A stretch of 64,000 nt of DNA, taken from contig NC_063155.1 in NCBI RefSeq assembly GCF_020921035.1, positions 8,975,001 through 9,039,000 on the forward strand, written 5' to 3'. Made by a program: the position numbers and the translations under genes. Shown piece by piece: positions 1 to 15,990 of the stretch. Under the pieces are notes generated by a model, which was given only the letters and a program-made list of their open reading frames with translations, ran no database searches and was not told where the DNA came from. Numbering within the stretch: position 1 is the stretch's first letter; each line of letters begins with the position of its first letter. Origin of the DNA: Rhodamnia argentea. Its lineage: Eukaryota > Streptophyta > Magnoliopsida > Myrtales > Myrtaceae.

Positions 1-46
1 GCTGCTTCCTGACTGGTGTTTCTTTTGCATGTGTTTCTGCTGTCAG

Positions 47-3000
47 GATGAGGAAGATGTAAAAGCCATCGCTCGTCTCTTCGCTGATATGGGCGATTCC
101 TATGTTGAACTGATTGCAACTGGTCCGTATTTGTGATACATTTATACCTACATGCCATCACTTAAGTGCATTGCTTTTGCTTTCTGCAGGACCTTTGGGA
201 ATTGCGTAATTTTTTATGTTTAGCTTGAATAGTATTATTACAAAGTACAAATTCTTGGGTAAATCTGTACTATTTATTTGATACATCTCGCATATTCAGG
301 TTCTGAAGAATCGATGTTAATAGTGCATGCTTTGCTGGAAGTTGCTTCTCACCCTGAATTCGATATTGCGTCAATGACATTCAACTTTTGGCACAATCTT
401 CAGGTTAACTTGACCAGAAGGTGAATCCTTTTGGAGATCTCTTAAATCTTTTTTTATTTATGCAAAGTTTGAAGATTTATTTTCAAGTTACATTTTACTT
501 TAATAGGGACTCTTATGCTTCATTACCAAATGAAGCAACAATTGAAGCTGAAAGAAACCGCAGGCTACATATTTTTCGGTCAGCCTATGAATCACTCGTT
601 TCTCTGGTGAGTCTTCTGGTCAGGATGGTTGGATGTGCCAATCTTTGTCATCAACTTTAGAAGTTTGCTTTAGTCATGGTTCTCCATATTATGGATGTTT
701 TATCCCAAGTCCTCATTTGTGTTGCAAGAAATTATAGCACTGATATTATAAATGCATTGCATTGTGCACTCAAGTTCAATATAGTGTAAAGCGAGGCTTC
801 TCAGGTTTTATTCCTCGTACTCTTTTCACATCCATCATCTGTGTCCTCTCCATATACATGAAGGGCATCAACAACTCTTTCGTTGGCATGTATCAGACTT
901 TCACGTTAAGGCTACTGTTATTCTACTGGTCTTTGTTTGAGGCTATTGTTCTTCTACTGGTCTTTGTTTGAGGGGTATGGGTATTCAGGTGGGTTTGAGG
1001 CGCATGCATTCCGCTTTTGTATGTATCTATGTGCACTGGGTGGAAGCCACTGGAACCGGGACAACATGAAGTGATATTCATGGTTGTTCACTTCTTTTTC
1101 CGAAAGATTTATTTTTGGTTTCGTCATACTTCTACTAATATGAGATCTATAAATGTCAAGAACAGCTTTCATGTTCTGTGAATCACATAGTATTACATGC
1201 AAGAAAGATAATTTCTTGACTGAGTTAGATATACAATTTGTTCTTTCTGGTAAATTTTGCAGCAGGAAATAATCTATTTTCTCCTGTTCTTGGGAGATTT
1301 AACAGAGATAATTTACTGACACTTCATGCATCTTCTGGTACTTTTTGGCTTATCATTTTATAAACCAGCCTTCAGGATGCCTATCGAATACTTTCAACCT
1401 CCATGGGTGTCTGATAAGATTTGTGAAACTGAAGACTGTTGCCACCTGCTGACATGTGTCCCAATTGTTGTAATTGGAGATGTCTGTCATCATTGTACTT
1501 AATTATCACTAGATGTTAAAAAATCATACAAGGCATCTGAAGAAATATTATTTGGTTTAAAGTGTTCGTGACTGACAACTGGCCTGAGCAGAAGAGATGG
1601 GCAGTTGGAGACATTGACTTTTCTGCCATATGATGCATTGTCTGAGCAAGTTGTGATATCTTCAATTATTCTTTTGCAGGTTAGCTTTCGGGTTCAGTAT
1701 CCACATGACTATCAAGACCTCTCACACGAGGACCTCAAGGAATTTAAGCATACTAGATTTGGTAAGCCTAAAACACTCTTGCATGGTTGAGAATGGAACT
1801 GTTTCTACTTCTTCCTATAGACGCATGTTGTAAGCTTGCAAGCAGCAGTAAAGATCATCTTCATATTGAATCAGAAGTTATAAGGAAGTAAACCTTATGT
1901 CTTGACCGGTATAGTGAGAATCGTGCTTGACTCTTGAAAATATGATTTTACGAGCCAAATCATGGGAATCGTGTCAAATCTCCTGCTTTCAAATAGGTTT
2001 TGTATTATGTATGATTGGAGAACCATTCTTTGGAAAAATCCATAAAAATCATGCAGCAGACTGATATCAAGTACGATCACGAGTAAACTCTGTTTGACTT
2101 GGTGGACCCCTTTTCTCGCTGCCCAGGTGGTCTCAAATTGGGGTGTTGGGCCTCTTGAATCCCATAAGAAAATTAAAGTAAAGCCAGACAATTAGTCATT
2201 TAAGTTTTTTTTTGGTAAAAAATTAGTCATCTAAGTTAAACGACGGGTTTCACCCTTTCACTAATGCCTTGGCTTAAAAACAGTAAAATCGATAAAACAG
2301 AAAGTTCTCTTATGGTTATGTTTTAGGTTCTTTAGCGGAAGAAAGAGCTCTCTTCTTTGTGTCTCTTTGTCCGTTGTTCAACGTTTCAAGAACTTGAGCA
2401 AAGCAGAAGCTAACAAAATTATACTAGCTCAAGTACAAAGGAGCATGGTGTATGAAGTTTGTTTTATTTATCTCCCGAATTTGTTAAAGTTATGTTATGA
2501 GGAAATGGAGAGGTTGGATTTGTCAGGAGAGTTTGCTGAAGTCAGAGAAAATATATATCTTTCCTATTCATTTTTGACATAATCTTATCTTCTTCTTTTT
2601 TACCTTCAGATTCTATTAAAACTTCTTTTCTCTTTCTCCTAACTCAGTTTACATCTTAATTTACTGCTGAGTTTGTTTATGCTTGACATTAACTTACAAG
2701 TATTTGTCAAATGGTTTTAAATATCTTAGCTCTTTAGTGGCATTTTTCTGATTTGAACTTGAAGAATTAAGTGATATATGATGTCATGGTTTCTTTTTTG
2801 TGTACCTTGGCATGGTTAGTGGAGCTGATTCTATGAGAGTGGTATCATTTATTTTGTTTCTATTGATCAAACTTTGTTTGGAGCTTTGTGATCAATATGT
2901 ATGGTGACATATAACATATCCAATCACTACTTATAAAATTTGTAAAATCGACAATCCCATTATAAAGGGCCCTCACTGATCCTAGTTGAACAAGCGAGAT

Positions 3001-6000
3001 TTGACTACCTTGGTCTCAACTTAAGATTGCTTTTAATTCAAGAATAGTCATTAGTGTTAATTGCATTTGCTGCATTCGATGATTTTGTGGGCTTATTCTC
3101 TCTATGTGTCTCTTTATACCAGTGTTTTCGCTACTATCATGTCTGCTTATCATGTCAAAGCCTATTCGTTATCTCTTGACATCTTTTTTTCAGTTTCTTT
3201 CCTCACTTTGCCTTTGGCCATTTGCTTTTAACTACCTACTGCTCAAATCTATAAACTATGTGTCTGTAAGAACAGCTTCCTTTGATGTAACTTTAGTTGC
3301 CGTAAGTATAACATGTGGAAAGAGACTCTGCAGTAAGTGAGATGAAAAATGGCTGCAAAAGTACGTTCTTCCTTGAAATGAATACTGTTTCCTGTAAATC
3401 TGCATCATAACCCACGGCCTTGCACCCGCTGTTCCTACTGAAATTCTGGTTTTTATTAGCTGTTGCGGATGTATTGATCGATGCAGCATCAGTTTTGGGT
3501 GGTGACACTACTCTGAAGATTCTCTATGTAAAGCTCATGGAGGTGTGTACATAATATAATAACTATCTGTTCGCTTCCATACTGTCAGTTGATTTGTACC
3601 TCATTGTGTCAAATTGAATTTTTTGTCTTTCGGGGGGGGCTTACACAAGTACTGTCCTTTATCTGGAGATGCTGGCCTTACATTCGAATTTCCTTGAACT
3701 TATTCAGCCCTTGATCCGTCATATCTGCTTAAATCTCAATGATGTTTTAAATATTTTTCCTTGCTCACATCAGAAGTGTAAGACTATTTGCTGGAGAATT
3801 AATTGTGGAAATGTCCCTAAGCTACTAAAAGTTGCAGGCATTTATTAGAAACTCTATATGCTTCAAATGATGCCATTGACATTCCTCAACCCACGTTACT
3901 TCCATAATTAGCAAATTGGCTATGTTACTTTTGCTATTGGAGTGTCTGGAATTTCTCAAGTATTAGATATTTATTATGCTGATTTTTGCCAGACACACAA
4001 AACCTTGACACATTGTAGGACTAGACTCAACAAGAATATTGATCCGTTTTTTATGCAAGCATCACATGATTTTTGGCACTAGGATTACTCTCTACCTTTT
4101 ATTTGGTTGGCCTATATAGTTGTGACTTGTATAGGTCATAGGTCCCTATGTTTTGATTTTCTAGCAAGTTACCTTGTATTACTTTTTCTTATTCCAGCAG
4201 CGTCTTAATTTGTGCCAACTTTTGAGTTGCTGGTTCCTTTTTATATGCTCAAGAAATGAACTCTCAGTAGTTTCTTTAGTTGTGATGATGTGCTTTTCTT
4301 GGTGTAGTGTTTTTAATTGTTCAGTCTGGTAACCAATTTTTCCACTAAGAAAGCCTGTAATCAACAGTTTAAGAGCATGTGTGAAATGGGTCTTTGAGAA
4401 TACTTGGTGGACTTCACAATTACTCTTTCGTTGTTGAAGGCTGTAGCATGTTGTCCAAATGGTGAGCAGAGCCAATGGCGTCCAGCAGAGGCTGCTTTAT
4501 TTTGCATCCATGCGATATCGAATTATGTTTCAGTTGATGAAGCAGAAGTTATGCCCTCGGTATGAATGCTTTCTGATTTTCTTCTCTCCCCTAAAAAAAA
4601 CTCCAATAAAAAAAGGCAGTCCTTATATCTTGACTGAGCTCAAGCTGTTATTCTTGCTGTCATGGTTAAGCTGAAAGATTGCGCACTCTCTTTTGGTTAG
4701 TATAAATAAAAGCAGAGCTGGTTCTCTGCTTCATGAGTTAATTGGCATTGAGCGAGCCTATCATCTGGAGATTTGTAATCTTTCCTAATAATATACAGAC
4801 TTCTGTTCAGCAAGCTCCTTCCATAGAGCTTGACTGACGTTATCTCATAAATATTATGCTTGTTTATTTGCTGTCTCTACTACTCATGGTATCCTAGGTT
4901 TCTGGCATACCATAATTCACCTGAAAAGCCGAGGAGTGAAAATGGAAAAGGCTGATATTTTGGTACTTTAAAAGCAAATTCGGGAAGAAGGAAAGGACAG
5001 TGATCTTAATGGCTGGAACAAGATATCAGTGGACTTCACAGATCCAATTCTCCTCGTTGTCATCAGTCATCAATGAGGATATCTGTACTGGTGACAATAA
5101 GGAGGGGTTTGTGGCTTGGTAGATGCATATGTGGAACTTTGAGATATAGTCTGTTTCCCTCAAATGGGATGACAGTTTTTATATACTATTCGTCTATCAG
5201 CCTTTCCATCTTTTTTATCTTGGCTCAAATTTTCTTTGGCTTTTCTATATGACTGCTCTTAATATGTGCCTTTGTTTGCTATACTCAGATTATGGCTTTG
5301 CTGCCAAAGCTTCCTCAGCAGCCAGAACTCCTTCAAACTGGTAATTTATTGTTAAGAGTTCGTCAATTTCCTCTTTTGTCTGTGATGTGGAAATTGGAGT
5401 ATGGGCGTATATAAATTGCTTTGGGCTATAAATGGTAGTTGAGGGTCTTACGTAGCTGTTGAAGGGTGGATTTGGACTATGCTCGCCCTGGATCTAATAA
5501 TAGAGGTTTTTTTTTTTTGGCTGAGTCGTGTCATGTATTGCTTAAATGTTTCAGTGTGCTTGACAATTGGAGCTTATTCAAAATGGCTTGATGCTGCGTC
5601 AAGTGGACACTCTATATTGCCTCTGGTCATAGATATTCTTCTGAGTGGAATGGGCACATCTGAAGATTCTGCCGCAGCTGCAGCTCTTGCATTCAGGCAT
5701 CTCTGTGATGGTACGGTGCTTCTTACACTGTCAGGCTCATTAATGTTGGGTTTTATGTCTCAGTTGTATACCATACTCTCTCTCTCTCTCTCTCTGGATT
5801 TTATTCTACACCCCCTTTTGCCTAGATATTGCATGATTAATTAAGGATATCTGTACTGGTTATAGATTGTCGAAGAAAGCTCTGTGGATGTTTGGATGGC
5901 CTTTTTCATGTATATCATAGAGCAGTTAGTGGTGAATTCAAAGTCTCTGCGGATGACTCGTTGCATTTAGTTGAGGCGTTAAGGTACGCTGGTTGATTGA

Positions 6001-7533
6001 GAACATTTTAGTTGTTAATTTTGGTTTGTGGCGTAAACTTCTGTTTGGTTTCCTCATAATGATGTCTGGTCATTAATATCCTGTCCTTCAGTGTTGTCAT
6101 AACAGAGCTTCCTCCTGATCATGCAAAGAAAGCTTTAGAAGCATTATGCCTGCCTGTTGTTACACATTTACAGGTCGGTTCCTTTCTGGTCTATTTGATT
6201 AGTTGGCCATAAAGAGTATTCTCAGCTTCATAAATTTTGAACTCCAGGAGATCATAAACCAGGGTCCAGAAGTAGTTGAGAAGAAACATGCTCGTGATTT
6301 AACTGTCCATATTGATCGGTTTGCCTACATTTTTAGGTTGGTCATGAATTATGGAATAAATAATTTTCTTCCCTGTTATTTCTGCTCATGTTTCTTTCTC
6401 ATCCCTTATAACTTGATGGAAACCAGATATGTGAATCATCCTGAAGCTGTGGCAGATGCTATTCAGAGGCTCTGGCCAATTCTCAAAGCAATCTTTGATC
6501 TGTGAGTATGCATAAATCTCTATTTTGAATAGATTCATCTGTGGATAGTTAGTGGTTCACCACCTTCGTTTGTTTTCAAGTGCTTTTGATGATTTGCTGC
6601 AGTCGTGCTTGGGACATGCGAACGATGGAATCTCTTTGCCGTGCTTGTAAATACGCTGTGAGTGTGCTAAACTATTCCGCACTGGACTTGTGGGTGTTTA
6701 TTGTTTCTGTCCATCCCTTAATAAATTCTGGTAAACAAATTATGGATACACATTTTGCCCACCGTCCTTAGCTTTGCCTTTTACTCATCTAAAACTAGAA
6801 GTGGATCACTGCAACAGACCGGAAGGATTAGAGGATATGACTTTGCAGTGCCTTGAGTTCGCTTGCTTAAATTGCCATATTTGCGTTAATAATCATGTGG
6901 TCATTGCATGTGTGTGTACTAGATAAAATGTTCCACTTTTATGTGGTAGATAAGAGTTCCTGTAAATGCTGGGTGCAAAATTATTTTTTCACCATCATTT
7001 GTCTTTCTCAGGTTAGAACTTCTAAGAGGTTCATGGGGATCACAATAGGTGTGATGCTGGAAGAAATACAAGGGCTATATAAACAGCATCATCAGCCTTG
7101 TTTTCTCTATCTGTCTAGTGAAGTTATTAAGGTACACTTGCACTCTAAGCTGTGATTTGCATCATATTTATATGTGCATATATGCTTACATATGCAATAA
7201 TCATTTGGATGCAGATTTTTGGTTCCGATCCTTCATGTTCAACCTATTTAAAAAATTTGATTGAAGTGCTTTTTAAGCAGACGACGTGCCTTCTCCCCAA
7301 CATCAAGGTGTGGGTCGAATGAGCAATAAACTATATTTCTTTTTGCAGATAAGCTTGCTGACACATTTAAATCCTTCATTTTTCAGGAGTTCACTGCTAG
7401 ACCAGATATAGCCGATGATTGCTTTTTATTAGCATCAAGATGCATTCGCTATTGTCCGCAGTTATTCATACCATCAGATGTATTTCCTTCCTTGGTTGAT
7501 TGTTCATTGATGGGGATTACTGTTCAACACAGG

Positions 7534-7573
<40 letters not shown>

Positions 7574-9140
7574 ATTATGGAAGCACTATGCCTTTGTAAT
7601 GAGCAATATTTCGCACAAGTGCAAACTTCCGAGGGAGAGGAGAAAGGCAAATTCTACCTTTGGGCTCAGTACGCTTCTCCTTTTCTCTCTAATTATGGAA
7701 GCACTATGTGCCTTGTAATGAGCAATGTTTAGCACAAGTGCAAACTTCCAAGGGGGAGGAGAAGAGCAAATTCTGCCGGCTCAGTGCGCTGCTCCTTTTC
7801 TCTTTCACTCCAATATCCATTTTGAAAAAAGTTTCTTGTAAAGTAAGCCTATGTACATTGGACCTAAAGTGGTCCGACCCTTTCCTGGTCCCTGCTCATA
7901 GTGGGACCTTCGCGCCCTAGGCTTCCTTTTTCGGTTGTCCTCATAGTCTAGGAACTAATTTCCTGGGGAACTTCTTGATCTCCCCACTGCTTCTGAAAGC
8001 GTGCAATATCATATTTGGCACTCTAATTGCTGTCGCCGTTTTCTGGTTTCAATCATGTGAGTGATGTCGTCATTTTTCAATTGAAGCCAAAAATGCTAGT
8101 CTCACTGGGGATAAATCTGTAAAACTGCTTCTTCCACGTTATTATACCACTTGAGAGCATGAAAACTCTCTCTCTCTCTCTCTCTCTCACGAAACATTTA
8201 TCAGCCTGTAAATTCACAAGGTGTATGTGGTGTTTGGGTTTTATCAGTTCAATACCGGTTGAATGTGGTTGGACCATGTTGACTTGACTCAAAGACGTTA
8301 AATACCAAATTACTGAAATTATGTGAAAATGAAAGAGATGATTCATAAGATTGATTTAAGAAACTCCCCACAAGGGGAGCCTCTGGAGCATCTTATGCTC
8401 CATATAAGTTTGGAAAGAGGATATAATCATTTTCTCATCGTGTGCATTTTGAACACAATGTTTGTTGCTGATCATCCACGATCGTGCATTTTTGTTGTGA
8501 AATTCTTTATTAGTGTCTATTGAGAAGGTAAGCTGCTTCTGAACTATGATTATTTGTCAATTTTGTTTCCTTGTAGGGAGGCCTCGAAATCGATATTGGG
8601 CTTCTTAACTGATATATTTGATTTAGCTCAATCTCCCATGGATAAGCAATACGTATCCATCAGGGATAGTGTGATCATTCCACGAGGAGCATGCATTACA
8701 AGAATTTTGGTGGCCTCATTAACCGGTGCTCTCCCGAGCTCTAGATTAGAAACTGTAAGAACTAGTTCTTTCAATCACTTCGAAGTTTTAGCGCATCAAG
8801 TTATACCTTGAAAATGAGAACCGAGATTGTGCATTTCCTCTGATCCCGCTTTTTCCAGGTAGCATATGCACTGTTATCATTAACACGAGCATACGGAGTT
8901 CAAGCATTGGAGTGGGCCAAGAACAGCATTTCGTTAATTCCATCAACAGCTGTAACAGACGTGGAGTGCGCACGGTTCCTTCAATCATTATCTGACGCGG
9001 CATTGGGGACCGACATCAATGCCCTGATGGTTCCCATCGATGAGCTATCCGACGTCTGCCGAAGAAACAGGACGGTTCAAGAGATCGTGCAAGGAGCCCT
9101 GAGACCGCTCGAGTTGAACCTGGTGCCTGTATCACAGTAA
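47..9140 (+). CDS. MOS14: MOS14 / transportin-SR nuclear import receptor (3' part of gene)
   Basis: Importin-beta superfamily receptor that carries SR splicing factors into the nucleus; in Arabidopsis MOS14 is also needed for splicing of immune receptor transcripts. The 5' exons lie outside the window. Eighteen exons join in frame: 47-122, 300-420, 507-606, 1680-1761, 3460-3542, 4440-4559, 5289-5340, 5555-5710, 5866-5983, 6092-6173, 6248-6336, 6427-6501, 6603-6657, 7012-7131, 7215-7307, 7387-7532, 8577-8754 and 8859-9140. They encode 675 residues, roughly the last 70% of a ~960-residue family member. Family stretches seen include VELIATGSEES, HPEFDIASMTFNFWH, SGMGTSED, KKHARDLTVHIDRFA, HHQPCFLYLSSEVIKIFG, VQHREASKSILGFLTDIFDL and ELSDVCRRNRTVQE. 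The frame is open across every junction and all borders are GT-AG. The C-terminal HEAT repeats (cargo side) are therefore complete. The gene looks functional. Identification is from remembered homology; individual borders could be off by a few bases. Confidence 0.93.
7541..7807. repeat. CT microsatellite followed by ~118-bp tandem duplication in MOS14 intron
   Basis: The 1,043-bp intron 7533-8576 starts with a CT run (about 7541-7572), followed by two copies of a ~118-bp unit beginning at 7571 and 7689. Both begin CTAATTATGGAAGCACTATG and carry the same GAGCAAT...GCACAAGTGCAAACTTCC core; they differ by scattered substitutions. Other CT runs in this gene's introns are at about 5776-5796 and 8166-8189. 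This looks like replication-slippage expansion in an intron. No function is visible. Confidence 0.8.
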
Positions 9141-9440
9141 GGCTGGTCAACACGTTGTGGCCATTTTGATTAGGCCGCTTCTGTCGTATCAGTCGGTTTG
9201 TGTATAAGGTGTTATAATTTTCTTTCGCTTGGTGCTTTTGAGTTCCCATTCTCCGATTTTTTAGGAGATTGTCGCCCCCCTCGAATGTTTTTCGGATGGG
9301 ATAGACTGCGTGATCTGTTGTATTTCTAATGAGGATGGTTGAGTGGTTTTCGGTTCTTTGATTTGTCCATTTTTGGGGTATAATTATTTGTATAGAGGAT
9401 TGTAATTCCTTTCTGTGCGACATTTTACAATGAAAAAGAA
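9141..9440 (+). other. MOS14 3' untranslated region
   Basis: Directly downstream of the stop codon. T-rich stretches, then TACAATGAAAAAG near 9427-9437, which resembles a plant near-upstream polyadenylation element. The exact cleavage site cannot be read from sequence alone. Confidence 0.5.
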
Positions 9441-9679
9441 AATTAGAAGTTGAAAGATCAGGGTGCCCTTTTTTCTCTAATCTTGACATGTGCTCTGGGA
9501 ATTCTGCTGGAGGAAGCGTTGACTTTTCTGGGGGTGGGCATTGCGTTGACTTTTTAACTTTCGAGAACATGAAATCAGAGGAAGTGGATGACTTGATGTG
9601 GAAGAAGAAAGGAAAAGATGCTCGCAAAATTTTTCTTTTCTGTGATACTCCATTTGTATTGTAAAAAATTGATATATTT

Positions 9680-10571
9680 TGTTAAATGGTTGCTTATATT
9701 GTTCATAAAAATGTTAAGACAAAATGAAAATACTTTTAATTATGTCATGAAATATGAGTTATCGAAAAAATATTTTTCAAATCATTCCTTTATTATCTAA
9801 ATAAATGGAACTTAATTTGTTTTTCCGCAAAAAAGTTTGATTTCGAAAATATTTTCTTAAAAATAAATAGTTATATCTATTTAAAAAATTAGTTAATAAA
9901 AAATATTTTCATCGTTCGGGGTAATTTTTGTCTAAACCGTTTCATGGATAATAAGAATTTTTTTATCAGTTTATTTTTATAAGCAATAGAAGTAATTATT
10001 TTTAAAAAATTATTTTTTAAATTATAAATTTTTCGCCAAACAAACACACCACGAGGCAACTTAATTAATGTATGAGTGTTTTTCAACTTGTGAATTTTTG
10101 TAAACGTTTTTGGACAATCCAATTTTTTAAGATAATTGCTTATATTGTACATAAAAATATTGAGACAAATTGTTTACAAAAGGAAAATACTTTTAATTAT
10201 GTCATGCAATATAAGTTATTGAAAATATATTTTTCAAATTATTCCTTTATTCGCTAAATAAATAGAGCTTAATCTGTCTTTTTTTTTTCACGAAAAAGTA
10301 TGATTTTGAAAATATTTTCTAAAAAACAAATGGCTATATCTATTTAAAAAAATATTTTCATTATTAGCGGTAACTTATGTCTAAACTGTTTCATGGATAA
10401 TAAGAATTTTTTTGATCCATTTATTTTAATGTGCAATGCAAGCGATTATTTTTTTAAAAAGCACTTTTTGATTTAGGAGTTTTTTGCGAAACAAATGCAT
10501 CACGAGATAACTTAATTAATTTGTGATTGTTTCTTAACTTGTGAATTTTTGTAAACGTTTTTGGACAATTC
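9680..10571. repeat. Two tandem copies of a ~450-bp AT-rich repeat between MOS14 and S6K
   Basis: Copy 1 runs about 9680-10125 and copy 2 about 10126-10571. Matching landmarks are TGCTTATATTGT (9691 and 10137), AAAATACTTTTAATTATGTCATG, CCGTTTCATGGATAATAAGAA versus CTGTTTCATGGATAATAAGAA (only the shared 3' part is identical), and TAAACGTTTTTGGACAAT (10101 and 10552). The offset is 446-451 bp. Related single AT-rich segments with a TTTTTCAAAT...ATTTTTTGCGAAA style recur near 22970-23110, 29390-29600, 42060-42280 and 44160-44360, so this is a dispersed, non-coding repeat family that has duplicated here. The short ORFs inside are not credible genes. Confidence 0.75.
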
Positions 10572-10869
10572 GATTCTGAGTTTAGTCTTCTGACATGTAA
10601 GCCTTTTTTTTTTGTCGGAGAAATATAACCCATGCTTTTTTTTTTCGGTCAAAAAATGTAAGCTATGTTAATTTCCCTAAAAGGTAAATAGCTTTTTTGT
10701 CTTTTTCAATTGACTTCTCCTCCTCCTCCTCCTTCTTCCTCCTCCTGCGTATTTCACTGGCGGGTTTGATCCACGCTCGCTGTGAAAAGGCGCGCGCTAT
10801 AGCAGCCTCCCCACTCCCAACTTTCCCCCGAATTTCGACTTTCTCTCTCAATCGACAGTCGCCATCGTT

Positions 10870-11017
10870 GCGAGATCTCTCTCTCTTTCTCTCTCTAACA
10901 ATGTAATCCGACTTCTCTCAGCCTGCCTCGAAGCAACTTCTTGGCTGGCTGTCGATCATCTCGACCGCTCAGCCGACTCAACTCGACGCAGCTCCGGCGG
11001 TGGCCGGGGGCTCGAAG
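10870..11017 (+). promoter_or_regulatory. S6K 5' leader: pyrimidine tract plus minimal AUG-stop uORF
   Basis: Ahead of the S6K start lies an almost uninterrupted CT tract (10877-10896). It is followed at 10901-10906 by ATGTAA, a start codon immediately followed by a stop. The ATGTAA is in the same frame as the main ORF, and no other ATG occurs before the main start at 11018, 111 nt downstream. AUGUAA elements are known to stall ribosomes (for example in the boron-responsive leader of Arabidopsis NIP5;1), and leader pyrimidine tracts are linked to TOR-dependent translation. The transcription start is not known, so whether these lie in the mRNA is inference. Confidence 0.55.
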
Positions 11018-14229
<3,212 letters not shown>

Positions 14230-14258
14230 CAGTAGTGGAAGTGGAAATAAGCTACTGT

Positions 14259-14540
14259 AAGTTTGCATTAGTTGAGGGAATTAGAGATAACCACAGTTTA
14301 ACATTGCTTGATTTAAGTATATTCTCACCGAGTTGCTTTGTTCGATGTTTTTGAACTGTAGCTACTTGTACCCTGCTGTATTTCTTTATATTTCTTTATA
14401 TTTGGAAGTTTGCATTAGTTGAGGGAATTAGAGATAACCTCAGTTTAACATTGCTTGATTTAAGTATATTCTCACTGAGTTGCTTTGTTCGATGTTTTTG
14501 AACTGTAGCTACTTGTACCCTGCTGTATTTCTTTATATTT
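14259..14540. repeat. Recent tandem duplication in the S6K 3' region (147-bp period)
   Basis: The segment 14259-14393 is repeated at 14406-14540 with an offset of exactly 147 bp. I see only two substitutions between the copies (AACCACAG/AACCTCAG and CACCGAG/CACTGAG). It begins 30 bp after the S6K stop codon, so it probably doubles part of the 3' untranslated region and any signals in it. Confidence 0.9.
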
Positions 14541-15990
14541 TTAGTAGTTTAGGGACATCCCTTTAGTAATCAAATCTGCTTCTTCAATTCTATCTTTTTT
14601 TATTAGTGCTGCTTCATTTGTTGGTGTTGCCTATATAAAGTAAGGCTTATTTCGTACATGAGATGTAGCTTCCTGTACTCTCCATCATTCCGCTGCCAAT
14701 CAAGAACCTGCCGGCTGCACCATTGTATTTCGTTGTTATTTACTTATTTAAGACCCAAATTGTTGTTGACTGCCAATGCTAAAAGCTTGTTCCTGTAATT
14801 CAAAGTAACCCATTGTCAGATTCATATTTAAGCCCACTGTTGAAGTTCACCCAACAGTTTCCTGTTGTTTTTTTCTTTCTAAAGTAATTCAAACGAAAAG
14901 AGCAGTTGATTTTGAGCTGTCCCTGGGGCTGCTCTAGCTTGGGTCAACAGTTTGGCAATGTGAGAGGCCTTTCTTTCTCTTGGGGTCTTAGTATCTCATT
15001 CCAAATGAGAGAGAAACGGTGAGGGGGCTTCATCATGAAGGTGACACAAAGTAGAAACGAGTGGCAGAGACAAGCATTCAGAACTACAATTAGAAAAGCA
15101 GATGGAGGAATCTAATTCTACTGCTCTTTACTTACACAAGAAGCAAATGTATAATGACTGGCTCACGGTAGTATAGACACCAAGAATACCTCTTTTGACA
15201 AAATAAAGGATCCGATGTGACCCTTGAAGGTGTATGGTGGTGAGAAACATAGTTGTCTAGAGAGCGAAACTTCTTCGTGAAGGTTGTCGAAGGAAATGCT
15301 GAATTAATTGGAAGCTTTCAGAAGTGCATAGTGAAAAGGATGGTGAGAGTGGAATCTAGCTTCTATCCAATATAAAGCCTAGTTATGGATGCAACTTTAG
15401 GGTCTAGAGGTGTCGTCGACACATGCTTAGTTTGAAATTCCTTTTTTGTGTGGGATCTCCAAGCATGAACCCCTCTTCGTGGAAGGACCCGAGCAAGTGC
15501 TCTTTTATCTTCTGCCAAGGTTATATTAGTATAAATACAAAAATTCTTGCTGGAATCTAGATGAAATAAAATAGAAGTAGCCTCCAATTCCCACTATTGG
15601 TGATATTATGATCAGTTTTATAAAGTAATGAGAAGGTGTGGTGTACTTACAAAAGCAAAAGTTATTTCTTTTGTTCTAGAAAACCCAATTCCTGGAATTG
15701 CATATTTGAAAATAGAACCCTGCTTTTTGTTGCTTCACGGAAATAGATTATGAACCTACAACTACTCTTTTTTCTCATTTCGTGGAATAAGAGAGAATCC
15801 ACAGTAAAAGCAGGTCTCTCCAAGTGTGGAGGGGCCTCGAGAGACTGGAAGAAAAATTAAGTAGCTGCCTCTCATTTCTGTCCCTTTGATGCTTTGTAAG
15901 AGTTCCATCATCCTTGTTCTGTATTGCCCAATTCTCCTGCTTATTATTTTCTGAGAGCTGTTTCCTGGAGCTTGTCAAGAGTGAATAACC
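14541..15990. other. Intergenic region between S6K and the 143-codon gene
   Basis: The first few hundred bases may still be S6K 3' flank. I see no convincing ORF, RNA gene or repeat in the remainder. A TATA-like GCATATTTGAAAATAG occurs near 15700, but nothing clearly marks the promoter of the following gene. Confidence 0.5.

Noticed and set aside
5078..5860. Shared AGGATATCTGTACTGGT at about 5079 and 5845 in MOS14 introns
   Set aside because: Only 17 bp shared; too short to claim a repeat or a duplicated exon.
7535..7920. Two 65-70 codon ORFs in the MOS14 intron
   Set aside because: Translations of the CT run and the ~118-bp duplicated unit inside an intron.
9016..9627. 203-codon minus-strand ORF
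   Set aside because: Antisense to the last MOS14 exon and its 3' untranslated region; no recognisable domain.
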